DNA from: Chloroflexota bacterium
GTDB taxonomy: Bacteria; Chloroflexota; Anaerolineae; Thermoflexales; Thermoflexaceae
Assembly (NCBI GenBank): GCA_030550075.1
Contig: JAUQQB010000060.1
Location: 1 to 10,774 of the forward strand
Direction of reading: 5' to 3'
Length of the DNA: 10,774 nt
A program made the position numbers and the translations under genes. The notes under the pieces were generated by a model. It ran no database searches and had not been told where the DNA came from. It saw nothing but the letters and a program-made list of their open reading frames with translations. How positions within the stretch are numbered: the first letter of the stretch is position 1; each line of letters begins with the position of its first letter. This document shows, piece after piece, positions 1 through 7,263 of this stretch.

Positions 1-138
1 AACCTGATCGTCCACGACTACGCCCGGATAGACGATGCCCGGGTCTACGGCATGCTCAAGAAGCGCCTGGAGGACTTTGACGCCTACGCCCGGGCGATCG
101 CGGCCTACCTGGAGCAGGAGAAGGCCCATGGCGGATGA
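1..138 (+). CDS. HepT-like (DUF86) toxin ribonuclease, C-terminal fragment
   Basis: Frame 1 is open from the first base to TGA at 136-138 and gives the last 45 residues of a protein that starts before the window. It begins NLIVHDYARID, which matches the conserved R-X4-6-H-X-Y region of HepT/DUF86 proteins; the arginine would be the residue just outside the window. The rest is a charged helix rich in Leu, Glu and Ala, as expected for the C-terminal helix of this all-helical family. Known members are HEPN ribonucleases paired with an MNT nucleotidyltransferase antitoxin (MntA) that inactivates the toxin by AMPylating the tyrosine of H-X-Y; both His5 and Tyr7 of this fragment are present. The partner antitoxin is not in the window and would have to lie upstream. 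The gene overlaps the small ORF at 128. It is probably not part of the polysaccharide pathway. The family call rests on a short stretch. Confidence 0.75.
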   Translation, partial: NLIVHDYARIDDARVYGMLKKRLEDFDAYARAIAAYLEQEKAHGG

Positions 139-196
139 GACCCCCCTGGCCTACCGGGCAGTGCGGGTGGATGGGGTATTGAGGACATTTCGTTGA
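128..196 (+). CDS. 22-codon small ORF bridging hepT and the flippase; function unknown
   Basis: ATG at 128 opens a 22-residue frame (MADETPLAYRAVRVDGVLRT followed by FR) that stops with TGA at 194-196. It has a strong ribosome binding site, AGGAG at 116-120, seven bases before the ATG. Its start lies inside the end of the hepT-like gene, and its stop overlaps the TTG start of the flippase gene in a TTGA arrangement. I do not recognise the peptide; it is soluble-looking with no membrane segment. It may be a coupling or leader peptide, a remnant of a larger gene cut off when the polysaccharide cluster joined the toxin locus, or chance. Translation looks plausible; any function is unknown. Confidence 0.4.
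   Translation: MADETPLAYRAVRVDGVLRTFR
181..185 (+). promoter_or_regulatory. Ribosome binding site for the TTG start at 193
   Basis: GAGGA lies seven bases before TTG at 193. The next possible in-frame start, ATG at 226, has no comparable purine-rich site ahead of it. This decides in favour of the TTG start. Confidence 0.6.
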
Positions 197-1680
197 GCAC
201 AGAAAGACCCCAATCTCCCCATCGGATGTTGACGAATCAGGCCCTGCGGGGCTCAGTATACACTGTCGGCGCGTCCCTGGTTACCTTGACTCTGGGCTTT
301 TTGCGCTCGGTGCTCCTGGCCCGATTGCTCCTGCCGGAGCATTTTGGTCTGGTGACCCTGGCTCTGTTCTACATCGGGCTGGCCGCCCAACTGCGGGGGC
401 TGGGCCTTGATATGGCCCTTATCCACCGGCAGGATGCCGATGAGTCATTCCGACGCACGTACTTTTCCCTGCGGTTGGGCCTGGACCTGCTGGCTTTTGG
501 GGGGTTGCTGGCTCTGACTCCCCTTTTACAACGGGTCTATTCTCAGATGCCAGACCTGAGCGCCGTTCTCGTGGTCCTGATCTTTACTACTTTTTTGGCC
601 AACTTGAGCCAGGTCCAGGAGACTCTGATCCGCAAGAACCTGGCCTTTTCCCAACTGGCGGCCACCGATATCGCGGCATCGGTCACGATGACCTTTGTGG
701 CTCCCTTCCTGGCATGGCGAGGCTGGGGGGTATGGGCGCTGGTGGCCGAGCAGTTAAGTGGCATTGGAGTGCGTTTCCTGCTGACGTGGGGGCCGTTCCG
801 ACAGTGGAAACCTGGCCTGAGCTGGGACCGCCAGACGATTCGCTGGTTCTGGGAGTACGGCAAACCCACCTGGGTGGCCTCCAACCTGGGTTACCTGTTA
901 GACCGCTTTGATGACTTCTGGATTGGCACGGCGCTGGGAAAAGTACCGCTGGGGCTGTATTCCCGGGCCTACGAGTTCGCCCACTATCCCCGCCGGGTCC
1001 TGGCGAACCCGCTGGTTACGGTCTTCACGCCGATCTTCGCCCGCCTGCAGGATGACCGGCTGCGGCTATCCCAGGCCTTCTTCCGCTCAGCTTACATTAT
1101 TTTACGCAGCGGCTTCCTGGTGGCCGGGGCTTTCGGTCTGGTGATGCCGGAGTTTATCCATTATGTGATTGGCGACCAGTGGCAGCCAATGCTCTGGACA
1201 TTTCGGTTGATGCTCATTTACACGGTTCTGGACCCTTTTTTGATGTTAGTGAGCAACCTGATGCTGGCAATCGGACGGCCACGGGACCTGCAGAATGCCA
1301 ACATCGCTCAAGGGCTGTTCTTCATCCCTGCTGTAGTCCTGGGAGCCTGGCTCTGGGGTATCAACGGCGTCGCCCTGGCTGCTGATGGGATGCTGCTTCT
1401 GGGTGCTCTTTGGCTTTATCGCCCGCTGCGGCAAACTGTGGATTTCTCTGCCGCCCGTTTGATGGGTTGGTCTGTCCTGGCCCTGGTAATTGCCTGGGGA
1501 GGAGGATTTCTGGTTGAGGCCTTCGCCCAGGGGACAACGGCAGAAATTCTGACCATGAAAGTAATCTTATTCGGTTTCGTTTTCAGTGGGTTTCTCGTAA
1601 CGGCAGAGCGCAACGACCTGGCTGCTGGAGTACAGGAGCTAACCGGGGTAATATGGGAGCGGGGGCTCAAAGAAACATGA
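193..1680 (+). CDS. Wzx-type polysaccharide flippase (MOP superfamily)
   Basis: A 495-residue integral membrane protein with many hydrophobic segments along its whole length, roughly a dozen or more, beginning near residue 22. Size and topology match the polysaccharide biosynthesis/lipopolysaccharide flippase branch of the MOP exporters (Polysacc_synt families, RfbX/WzxC-like). Family-like features include an N-terminal LTNQALRGSVYTVGAS stretch followed by a Leu-rich first helix, and an IRKNLAFSQLA segment near residues 146-156 resembling the cytoplasmic loop common in WzxC-like proteins. Family role: moving undecaprenyl-diphosphate-linked oligosaccharide from the cytoplasmic to the outer face of the inner membrane. 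TTG at 193 is chosen because GAGGA sits seven bases upstream and the codon overlaps the stop of the small ORF; ATG at 226 is the alternative and would remove 11 residues. It overlaps the next gene by ATGA. Neighbouring glycosyltransferases support the role; the exact substrate cannot be read from sequence. Confidence 0.9.
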   Translation: MSTERPQSPHRMLTNQALRGSVYTVGASLVTLTLGFLRSVLLARLLLPEHFGLVTLALFYIGLAAQLRGLGLDMALIHRQDADESFRRTYFSLRLGLDLLAFGGLLALTPLLQRVYSQMPDLSAVLVVLIFTTFLANLSQVQETLIRKNLAFSQLAATDIAASVTMTFVAPFLAWRGWGVWALVAEQLSGIGVRFLLTWGPFRQWKPGLSWDRQTIRWFWEYGKPTWVASNLGYLLDRFDDFWIGTALGKVPLGLYSRAYEFAHYPRRVLANPLVTVFTPIFARLQDDRLRLSQAFFRSAYIILRSGFLVAGAFGLVMPEFIHYVIGDQWQPMLWTFRLMLIYTVLDPFLMLVSNLMLAIGRPRDLQNANIAQGLFFIPAVVLGAWLWGINGVALAADGMLLLGALWLYRPLRQTVDFSAARLMGWSVLALVIAWGGGFLVEAFAQGTTAEILTMKVILFGFVFSGFLVTAERNDLAAGVQELTGVIWERGLKET

Positions 1681-2813
1681 GGGTTCTCTACTCCATTGGG
1701 AGCAATTTTGCCGGTGGAGGCATCGGCACCACGGCCTATTATGCTGTACGGGGACTCTATCGGCACGGGATGTTGCAAAGGCTCCTCTGTGGCGCCTACC
1801 GGCCCACCGAGATTCCTTCCAAGAAAATCCGTGCTGTGGGCCTGCCTGACCGTCTCCTACGCAAACTGGCCAGCCTGGATTCCAGCGGCTGGCTCTGGCA
1901 CTTCCAGGCAATCCTCTTTGACACCTGGGCCTCCCGCTGCCTGGAGCCCGCCGATGTATTTCATGTATGGGGCAACTACGGCCTGCGCTCCCTGCAGCGG
2001 GCAAGGGAGATGGGAATGGTGACAGTAGTGGAGCGGGCCAGCGCGCATCCTATATACCAATTTCAGCTGCTTCAGGAAGAGTATACCCGTTGGGGGCTTT
2101 CATTTTACACATTAAAGGCTGCGATAAAACGAGCGCTGGTTGAGATCGCTCTGGCAGATCATGTACTGATTCCTTCGGATTTTGTGCGGCAGACCTTCTT
2201 AGAGCAGGGCTTTCCGGGAGAGAAACTGATCCAGATTCCCTTTGGGAGCGATACCCGTCGTTTTCGTCCCTCGGAGGAGGTGATTCCCCGCCCATTCCGG
2301 GTGCTTTTTGTTGGACAGGTGGGAATTCGCAAGGGGGTGCCCTATCTTCTGGAGGCTTGGCAGCGATTGGGATGGCAGGATGCGGAGCTCTGGCTGATGG
2401 GGCGGGTTTTGCCGGAATGCCGCCCCATCTTGGAGCGCTACCAGAGGATCCCCGGTCTTTGTCTGGTCGGCCATCGGGACAATCCGGTGGAGGCTTATCA
2501 GCAGGCGGACATTTTCGTGTTCCCCAGCATTGAAGAAGGGAGCGCCCTGGTGACTTACGAGGCGATGGCCTGCGGCCTGCCAGTGGTGACCACTCCCAAC
2601 GCTGGCTCGGTGGTGCGGGATGGGGTAGAAGGCTTCATCGTGCCGATTCGGGATGTGGATGCTCTGGCCAAGCGGGTGGAGCTGTTGCGGTCCGACGAGC
2701 GCCTGCGGCGGGAAATGGGAAAAGCGGCGCGGGCCAGAGCAGAGAAGTTTACATGGGATCAATATGGGACCCGGATAGCTGATCAGGCTCGCTCCCTTGG
2801 GGGCAAAGCATGA
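1677..2813 (+). CDS. Glycosyltransferase family 4 (GT-B fold)
   Basis: A 378-residue protein with two Rossmann-like halves. The N-terminal half starts MRVLYSIGSNFAGGGIGT, with the glycine-rich loop typical of GT4 enzymes. The C-terminal half begins near residue 207 with RVLFVGQVGIRKGVPYLLEA, where GT4 enzymes carry the Arg/Lys that contact the donor phosphates. The retaining-GT E-X7-E motif is present as Glu287 and Glu295 in PSIEEGSALVTYEAMACGLP. Role: transfer of a sugar from a nucleotide-sugar donor to the growing lipid-linked oligosaccharide at the cytoplasmic membrane face; donor and linkage are not predictable. ATG at 1677 is preferred because it forms an ATGA overlap with the flippase stop and puts MRVL at the start of the first beta strand. 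An in-frame ATG at 1653 would add eight residues and cannot be fully excluded. It overlaps the GT2 gene by ATGA. Confidence 0.9.
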   Translation: MRVLYSIGSNFAGGGIGTTAYYAVRGLYRHGMLQRLLCGAYRPTEIPSKKIRAVGLPDRLLRKLASLDSSGWLWHFQAILFDTWASRCLEPADVFHVWGNYGLRSLQRAREMGMVTVVERASAHPIYQFQLLQEEYTRWGLSFYTLKAAIKRALVEIALADHVLIPSDFVRQTFLEQGFPGEKLIQIPFGSDTRRFRPSEEVIPRPFRVLFVGQVGIRKGVPYLLEAWQRLGWQDAELWLMGRVLPECRPILERYQRIPGLCLVGHRDNPVEAYQQADIFVFPSIEEGSALVTYEAMACGLPVVTTPNAGSVVRDGVEGFIVPIRDVDALAKRVELLRSDERLRREMGKAARARAEKFTWDQYGTRIADQARSLGGKA

Positions 2814-3700
2814 GCGGTTCTATCTCTTTAGTGATCCCCACCCATAACCGTAAAGATACTCTCCGCCGCTGCCTGGCCGCTGCTACCGGCCAGTGCTATC
2901 CTGACTACGAGATCATCGTGGTGGACGACGGCTCCATGGATGGCACAGTAGAGATGGTGCGGCGGGCGTTCCCTCAGGTCCGCTATATCCGCCAGGAGCC
3001 GAACCGCGGACCGGCAGCGGCGCGCAACCGAGGGATTGAAGCCGCATTTGGCGAAATCATCGCCTTCACGGACGATGACTGCCTTTTGCCGCCGGATTTC
3101 CTCTCCCGCCTGGCCGATGGATACCGGCGCTACCCTGAGGTGGCAGGCGTAGGGGGCTACCTGGAAGCGCCGGAGGAAATCCTGGGCTCCAATCCCTTTG
3201 CCCGGTACGAGGCTTACGTGACCCATCAAGTCTACCACGCCGGGTCGGAAGAGTACCTGGGCGGCTTTGAGTGCCCGGCTGGTGGCACCAACTCCATGTC
3301 CTATCGGAGAGCAGTGCTTCTGGAAGTAGGCGGCTTTGACGAGTCTTTCCCCTACGCTGCAGGAGAAGATGCCGACCTGAAATGGCGGGTAGTGCAGCGA
3401 GGGTATCGGCTTCTCTACGTGCCGATGAAAGTGTTGCACCTTCAACCTTATACCCTTCGCTCCTTCTGGCATCAACATCTGCGGCATGGGCAGGGGGCAG
3501 TTCACTTTGAGCGAAAATACCGGGGGCGGCCACCATCAATAGCCCGCTTAGTCCTGCGGTTGGCAGCCCGGATCACGCGCTGGACGTCGGACCTTTTCCG
3601 GCTCAGACCAGCACTGGCTACGGTGAAACTCCTGGCCGAATTGGCAGACCTGCAGGGTCAATGGCAGGAAGTGAGACGTCTCCGATGCCTGCAAAGGTAA
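2810..3700 (+). CDS. Glycosyltransferase family 2 (GT-A fold)
   Basis: A 296-residue protein with the full set of GT2 landmarks. The N-terminal strand is SISLVIPTHNRKDTLRRCL. Asp39-Asp40 in VVDDGSMDGT bind the nucleotide. AFTDDDCLLPPDFL carries the metal-binding acidic triplet at 88-90, and Glu186-Asp187 in AAGEDADLKWRV is the likely catalytic-base region. A basic C-terminal tail after residue 225 (RHGQGAVHFERKYRGRP) may touch the membrane or acceptor. Family role: inverting transfer of a sugar from a nucleotide donor, here most likely to the lipid-linked repeat unit. It begins with an ATGA overlap with the preceding GT4 gene, with a G-rich stretch (GGGGG) as probable ribosome binding site. 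Its last 16 bases overlap wecB if that gene starts at 3685. The particular sugar is unknown. Confidence 0.92.
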   Translation: MSGSISLVIPTHNRKDTLRRCLAAATGQCYPDYEIIVVDDGSMDGTVEMVRRAFPQVRYIRQEPNRGPAAARNRGIEAAFGEIIAFTDDDCLLPPDFLSRLADGYRRYPEVAGVGGYLEAPEEILGSNPFARYEAYVTHQVYHAGSEEYLGGFECPAGGTNSMSYRRAVLLEVGGFDESFPYAAGEDADLKWRVVQRGYRLLYVPMKVLHLQPYTLRSFWHQHLRHGQGAVHFERKYRGRPPSIARLVLRLAARITRWTSDLFRLRPALATVKLLAELADLQGQWQEVRRLRCLQR

Positions 3701-4809
3701 TCCTGGTCGTTGGGACACGCCCGGAAGCAATTAAACTGGCGCCTGTGATGTTGGCGATGCGTCAGAACCCTGAAGTTTTTCATCCAGTCCTGGTTGCCAC
3801 AGCGCAGCACCGTGAGATGTTGGACCAGGCCCTCTCCCTATTTGACTTGCAACCGGATTATGACCTGAATGTGATGCAACCCAATCAAAGCCCTTTTGAA
3901 GTGACAGAAGGCATACTTACACGCATCCGGCCCGTATTGGAGGCAGAATGCCCGGATGTGGTGATGGTCCAGGGAGATACTACATCAACATTTGCCAGCA
4001 CTTTAGCCGCTTTCTACTTGAAGATTCCTGTCGCCCATGTGGAAGCCGGTTTGCGAACTTACAAGAAGTACCAGCCGTTTCCGGAGGAAATCAACAGGCG
4101 TCTGGTGTCTGTCCTTGCAGACTGGCATTTTGCCCCCACAGACAGGGCTCGCAGGAACTTATTGAGCGAGGGAATTTCGCCCCAACGGATATTCGTCACA
4201 GGTAATACCGCTGTGGATGCCCTGCAGATAATCCTGAGCCGTCCGACGCCATCACTGCCCGCTTTCTTTCACCGACTGGCGCCGGAGCAACGCTTGCTTC
4301 TGGTTACCGCCCATCGGCGAGAGAACTGGGGGCAACCGATGCAACAGATCTGTCAGGCCCTGAAGACCTTGGTCCGGCATTTTCCCGATATCATCATTGC
4401 TTTCTCGGTCCACATGAACCCAAACGTCCAGAGCGTTGTGCGTCGGGAACTCGAGGGTGTGCCACGTGTTTACCTCCTTGAGCCAGTAGCCTATGGGACT
4501 TTCGTTCACCTGATGTCTCGCTCCTACCTTATCCTTACCGATTCCGGAGGCATTCAGGAAGAAGCGCCCTCACTGGGAAAACCAGTTCTGGTGCTGCGAG
4601 AGGTGACCGAGCGACCCGAAGGTGTGGAAGCGGGCGTGCTGAAAGTGGTCGGTACGGATGCCGACCGGATTGTGATGGAGGCTGCCCGGTTGCTGACCGA
4701 CGAGGTGGCCTATCACGAAATGGCTCAGCGCCGTAACCCCTATGGCGATGGGCACGCAGCCAAGCGGATTATTGAAATTCTGAGGCACAGTATAGGATGC
4801 GTGTCCTGA
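3685..4809 (+). CDS. wecB: UDP-N-acetylglucosamine 2-epimerase (non-hydrolysing)
   Basis: A 374-residue protein, close to the usual length of WecB/MnaA. The enzyme interconverts UDP-GlcNAc and UDP-ManNAc in the cytoplasm, supplying ManNAc units or the precursor of ManNAcA. Conserved blocks are all present: VGTRPEAIKLAPV (9-21), TAQHREML (39-46), VQGDTTST (95-102), HVEAGLRT (118-125), PFPEEINRR (131-139), VTGNTAVDAL, VTAHRREN with His210, and TDSGGIQEEAPSLGKPVLVLR near the C-terminus. By position, Asp98, Glu120, Glu134 and His210 correspond to the catalytic-site residues described for the E. coli enzyme (D95, E117, E131, H213). ATG at 3685 is chosen because homologues begin a few residues before the first strand; ATG at 3661 is in frame and would add eight residues. 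It overlaps the GT2 gene by 16 bases and the next GT4 gene by 13. No UDP-ManNAc dehydrogenase (wecC) is seen in the window. Confidence 0.96.
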   Translation: MPAKVILVVGTRPEAIKLAPVMLAMRQNPEVFHPVLVATAQHREMLDQALSLFDLQPDYDLNVMQPNQSPFEVTEGILTRIRPVLEAECPDVVMVQGDTTSTFASTLAAFYLKIPVAHVEAGLRTYKKYQPFPEEINRRLVSVLADWHFAPTDRARRNLLSEGISPQRIFVTGNTAVDALQIILSRPTPSLPAFFHRLAPEQRLLLVTAHRRENWGQPMQQICQALKTLVRHFPDIIIAFSVHMNPNVQSVVRRELEGVPRVYLLEPVAYGTFVHLMSRSYLILTDSGGIQEEAPSLGKPVLVLREVTERPEGVEAGVLKVVGTDADRIVMEAARLLTDEVAYHEMAQRRNPYGDGHAAKRIIEILRHSIGCVS

Positions 4810-5921
4810 TGTTCTCGCACACCTACTTCCCGGCTCACTACCGGGGCAAGTTGAGATGGCTGACCACTGAGGGTGGGGTGGACCTGACCCTTGTAGCTTT
4901 ACCAGCATTGCGGCTGCCAACTGGCGTTCAATTGGTCTTCGAGGAAACATCGGAACCCTTTGCCGTGCGCTTATTGCAGCCTGTTGCTTTTACCGACCAT
5001 AATATCCTGCGTCTCTATGCCCCCCACAAGGTAGCAGCCCTGTTGCGGGAGATACGTCCTGAGATTGTACATGCCGAAGCCGAGCCCCATAGCCTGACGC
5101 TGGGTTTGCTGGCCTTTCTTAAGCACTACTTCCCATACCGGCTGGTGGCCTTTACCTGGGAGAATCTCTTCCGGCAAGGACGCGGGCCCCTGCGCTGGGT
5201 TGAGCGTTTCACCCTCCGCCAGGTGGATTGGATGATCGCCGGGAATAGCGAAGCAGCAAACGTAATTCGCTGGCGCGGTTATTCCGGCCCGGTGACGGTC
5301 ATCCCTCAGGTAGGTCTGGACCCTTCTCATTTTAGTGGTGAATACCTTGAGCGTCCCAGTCGGCCCTGCAGGGAGCTCCGTATTGGCTTCGTGGGGCGGT
5401 TGGTACCGGAAAAGGGTGTGCTGGACCTCTGGGAAGCCTTTCTGCCGATGGCTGATCAAGCCATCCTGGTGTTGATTGGCGAAGGGCCCTTGCGGGAAAC
5501 GATACTTGCCCAGGCGCGAAAAGCCGGAGTTAAAGAAAGAGTAGAGGTGAAAGGATACATCCCTTACGCAGAAATGCCTTCCGCTTTAAAGGACCTTGAT
5601 ATCCTGGTGTTACCCTCTCGCACCACGCTTCATTGGAAGGAGCAATTCGGACACGTCTTGGCAGAAGCGATGGCAGTTGGTGTTCCAGTGATCGGCTCAG
5701 ACTCTGGTGCAATTCCTGAGGTGATTGGAGATGCTGGCTTGGTGTTCCCAGAGAGGGACGTGGCCGCCTTGCGAGAGCGGTTGGTTTTCTTGTTGGATCA
5801 CCCGGCGGAGCGTCAACGTTTGGCAAAAGCAGGTCGGCAACGGGTTCTGACTCAATTTACTGACGCGGCCATTGCTCAAGCAACTCTCCAAGTTTATGAA
5901 CAGTTGATGAGGGTAAGATGA
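4797..5921 (+). CDS. Glycosyltransferase family 4 (GT-B fold)
   Basis: A 374-residue protein starting MRVLMFSHTYFPAHYRGKLR, a GT4-type N-terminal strand followed by a basic loop. The C-terminal nucleotide-sugar domain starts near residue 197 with RIGFVGRLVPEKGVLDLWEA, including the Arg and Lys expected to hold the donor phosphates, followed by LIGEGPLRE. The E-X7-E motif is Glu282 and Glu290 (KEQFGHVLAEAMAVGVPVIG), followed by the usual GAIPEVIGDAGLVF segment. Role: addition of one sugar to the lipid-linked oligosaccharide. Its first 13 bases lie inside wecB, and it ends in an ATGA overlap with the next GT4 gene, so translation of the three genes is probably coupled. Closeness to wecB makes ManNAc a possible donor sugar, but that is only a guess from position. 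Confidence 0.9.
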   Translation: MRVLMFSHTYFPAHYRGKLRWLTTEGGVDLTLVALPALRLPTGVQLVFEETSEPFAVRLLQPVAFTDHNILRLYAPHKVAALLREIRPEIVHAEAEPHSLTLGLLAFLKHYFPYRLVAFTWENLFRQGRGPLRWVERFTLRQVDWMIAGNSEAANVIRWRGYSGPVTVIPQVGLDPSHFSGEYLERPSRPCRELRIGFVGRLVPEKGVLDLWEAFLPMADQAILVLIGEGPLRETILAQARKAGVKERVEVKGYIPYAEMPSALKDLDILVLPSRTTLHWKEQFGHVLAEAMAVGVPVIGSDSGAIPEVIGDAGLVFPERDVAALRERLVFLLDHPAERQRLAKAGRQRVLTQFTDAAIAQATLQVYEQLMRVR

Positions 5922-7036
5922 GGGTTGCCTTATTGCGGGACTTTGTGGAGGAGAACTGGCCGAGTATTGAGGTCTACGCCGATCGGTTGGCCTATGGTCT
6001 GCGCAAATTATCGTCAGACCTTGAGATCATTGAGGTCAGACTGCCCGCCTGGTCATGGAGTGACTGGCATCTGCCTATGCCGTACGGACGTAAGGCTTCC
6101 CTGCGAACTTTGGGCCTGTATCTTTCGCGGTGGATACGTTACCCCCTTGCTTTGCGGAATATAAAGGCCGACGTGTATCACATTCTGGACAACAGTTACG
6201 GCCACCTGGCTTTTTCCCTTGTCCCCCAACGAACAGTAGTTACCTCTCACGGAGGCACGCCGCGCTCGTGGCGGCGATGGAATCCGGAAGGGCCATCTAT
6301 GTGGGTCTTTGATCTGGCCTTTCGTGGGATGCTGCGGGCGGCTCGGATCATTACGGTAAGCGAATACGCCAAAGGGGAGTTGCTGGCCGAAGCGAAATAT
6401 CCGCCCGAGCACATCCACGTGGTCTATCACGGCATAGACGAATGGTTCCATCCCGCTGGGGACGAGAAGCGCTGGCAGGTACGCAATCGTCATCTGCAGC
6501 CAGGGGAAAAGGTGATGATTCTCCATGTCGGGCACTGTGCGGCGCGAAAGAATGTAGAAGGGGCCCTCAAGGCCGTGACGCTACTGCGGCAGATGGGGTT
6601 GACCGTGCGCTTTCTGCAGATCGGTGGAACCTTCACAACGGCGCAGCGCCATCTGGTAGAAACCCTGGGGATTGGCGAGATAGTCACTCAGATCCCCTAT
6701 GTTCCAAACGCTGATTTGCCTATCTTATACGCCGCAGCCGATGTCTTCGTCTTCCCGTCATTTTATGAAGGCTTCGGTATCCCGCTCATTGAGGCTATGG
6801 CCTGCGGTACGCCGGTGGTTTGCTCTGATTGGGAGCTCTTCCACGAGGTGTGTGGAGATGCCGCTGTCTTTGCCGATCCACGTCGCCCGGAAGCCTTGGC
6901 TGATGCCGTCGCTCGTGTGCTTTCGGACCTGGCACTGGCTGAAGAATTGCGCCAGCGGGGGCTGGAGAGAGCAAAGATGTTCACATGGAGAAGGACGGCA
7001 GCGGAAACTCTGAGGATATACAAGGAGTTGTTATAA
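5918..7036 (+). CDS. Glycosyltransferase family 4 (GT-B fold)
   Basis: A 372-residue protein with a classic mannosyl/rhamnosyl-type GT4 layout. The N-terminal domain contains DVYHILDNSYGHLAF and VTSHGGTPRSW, and AARIITVSEYAKGELL followed by HVVYHGIDEWFHP marks the linker to the second domain. The C-terminal domain has ILHVGHCAARKNVEGALKA, and the E-X7-E motif is Glu284 and Glu292 in YEGFGIPLIEAMACGTPVV. The start forms an ATGA overlap with the preceding gene, with GAGGG just upstream. The gene ends with TAA at 7034-7036, the first stop in the cluster not overlapped by a following gene, and that stop lies inside a TATAAT promoter-like hexamer. Role: sugar transfer to the repeat unit; donor unknown. 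Confidence 0.92.
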   Translation: MRVALLRDFVEENWPSIEVYADRLAYGLRKLSSDLEIIEVRLPAWSWSDWHLPMPYGRKASLRTLGLYLSRWIRYPLALRNIKADVYHILDNSYGHLAFSLVPQRTVVTSHGGTPRSWRRWNPEGPSMWVFDLAFRGMLRAARIITVSEYAKGELLAEAKYPPEHIHVVYHGIDEWFHPAGDEKRWQVRNRHLQPGEKVMILHVGHCAARKNVEGALKAVTLLRQMGLTVRFLQIGGTFTTAQRHLVETLGIGEIVTQIPYVPNADLPILYAAADVFVFPSFYEGFGIPLIEAMACGTPVVCSDWELFHEVCGDAAVFADPRRPEALADAVARVLSDLALAEELRQRGLERAKMFTWRRTAAETLRIYKELL

Positions 7037-7037
7037 T
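7029..7037 (+). promoter_or_regulatory. Candidate extended -10 promoter for the asnB block
   Basis: TGTTATAAT is an exact match to the bacterial extended -10 element (TGn plus TATAAT), sitting across the stop codon of the preceding gene at the start of the only intergenic gap. The -35 region is poor: the best candidate is CTGAGG at 7010-7015, with a 16-base spacer. Extended -10 promoters often tolerate a weak -35. Transcription would start near 7044, leaving a leader of about 220 bases before asnB. Supported by motif and position only. Confidence 0.45.
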
Positions 7038-7046
7038 TGCCCACCC

Positions 7047-7120
7047 TGTCACCGCGAGCGAAGCGAAGAAGTCCCCCGAGCCAGGGGATCGCTTCGGGCG
7101 CTCTACGCCCTCGCACTGAC
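7047..7120. repeat. Palindromic intergenic repeat (REP/MITE-like)
   Basis: An imperfect palindrome of about 74 bases. The left arm reads GTCACCGCGAGCGAAGCGAA and the reverse complement of the right arm begins GTCAGTGCGAGGGCG and continues to CGAAGCGATCCCC. The arms share GTCA, GCGAG, CGAAGCGA and TCCCC in the same order. Two short perfect hairpins sit inside: TCCCC 7072-7076 with GGGGA 7084-7088 (7-base loop), and GGGCG 7096-7100 with CGCCC 7106-7110 (5-base loop). The pattern resembles dispersed intergenic palindromes recalled from Chloroflexota and other genomes. No run of T follows on the plus strand, so it does not look like an intrinsic terminator. Only one copy is in the window, so repetitiveness is inferred from recall. 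Confidence 0.6.
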
Positions 7121-7263
7121 GCACAGGAGAGCGATTTCCCGGGGCGTTGGTAAGTAGTTGCGAGTTGTTGGAGAGAGCCCGTTGATTCCTGAACCTGCTT
7201 TTGGACATTCTATCTTGAATCAGGCGCAGCCTTTGTTCCCCGGTCTCTAAAAGCCTGTTTGAG
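7121..7263 (+). other. Leader region before asnB
   Basis: A noncoding stretch of 143 bases between the palindrome and asnB. It holds no convincing additional promoter, no riboswitch that I recognise, and no clear Shine-Dalgarno sequence before the asnB ATG. In the asnB frame a TGA at 7216-7218 precedes the gene with no intervening start codon. It may include the edge of a larger mobile repeat linked to the palindrome, but no boundary can be drawn from a single copy. Confidence 0.4.

Noticed and set aside
1653..1679. ATG at 1653 as the start of the first GT4 gene
   Set aside because: The upstream extension is not expected before the first GT4 beta strand, and ATG 1677 gives the ATGA overlap repeated through the cluster; it remains a minor alternative.
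2199..2762. Long minus-strand ORF (187 residues) inside the GT4 gene at 1677-2813
   Set aside because: Antisense shadow of a gene with full GT4 motifs on the plus strand; composition is Pro/His/Gln/Arg-rich with no family features.
2828..3505. Minus-strand ORF of 225 residues inside the GT2 gene
   Set aside because: Antisense shadow; the plus-strand frame has complete GT2 motifs and overlaps both neighbours correctly.
7047..7120. Palindrome as a Rho-independent terminator after the GT4 gene at 5918
   Set aside because: No T-rich tract follows the stems on the plus strand and the arms are long and imperfect; a repeat element fits better.
7047..7120. Palindrome as a CRISPR repeat
   Set aside because: There is one unit only, with no regularly spaced copies or spacers and no cas genes nearby.
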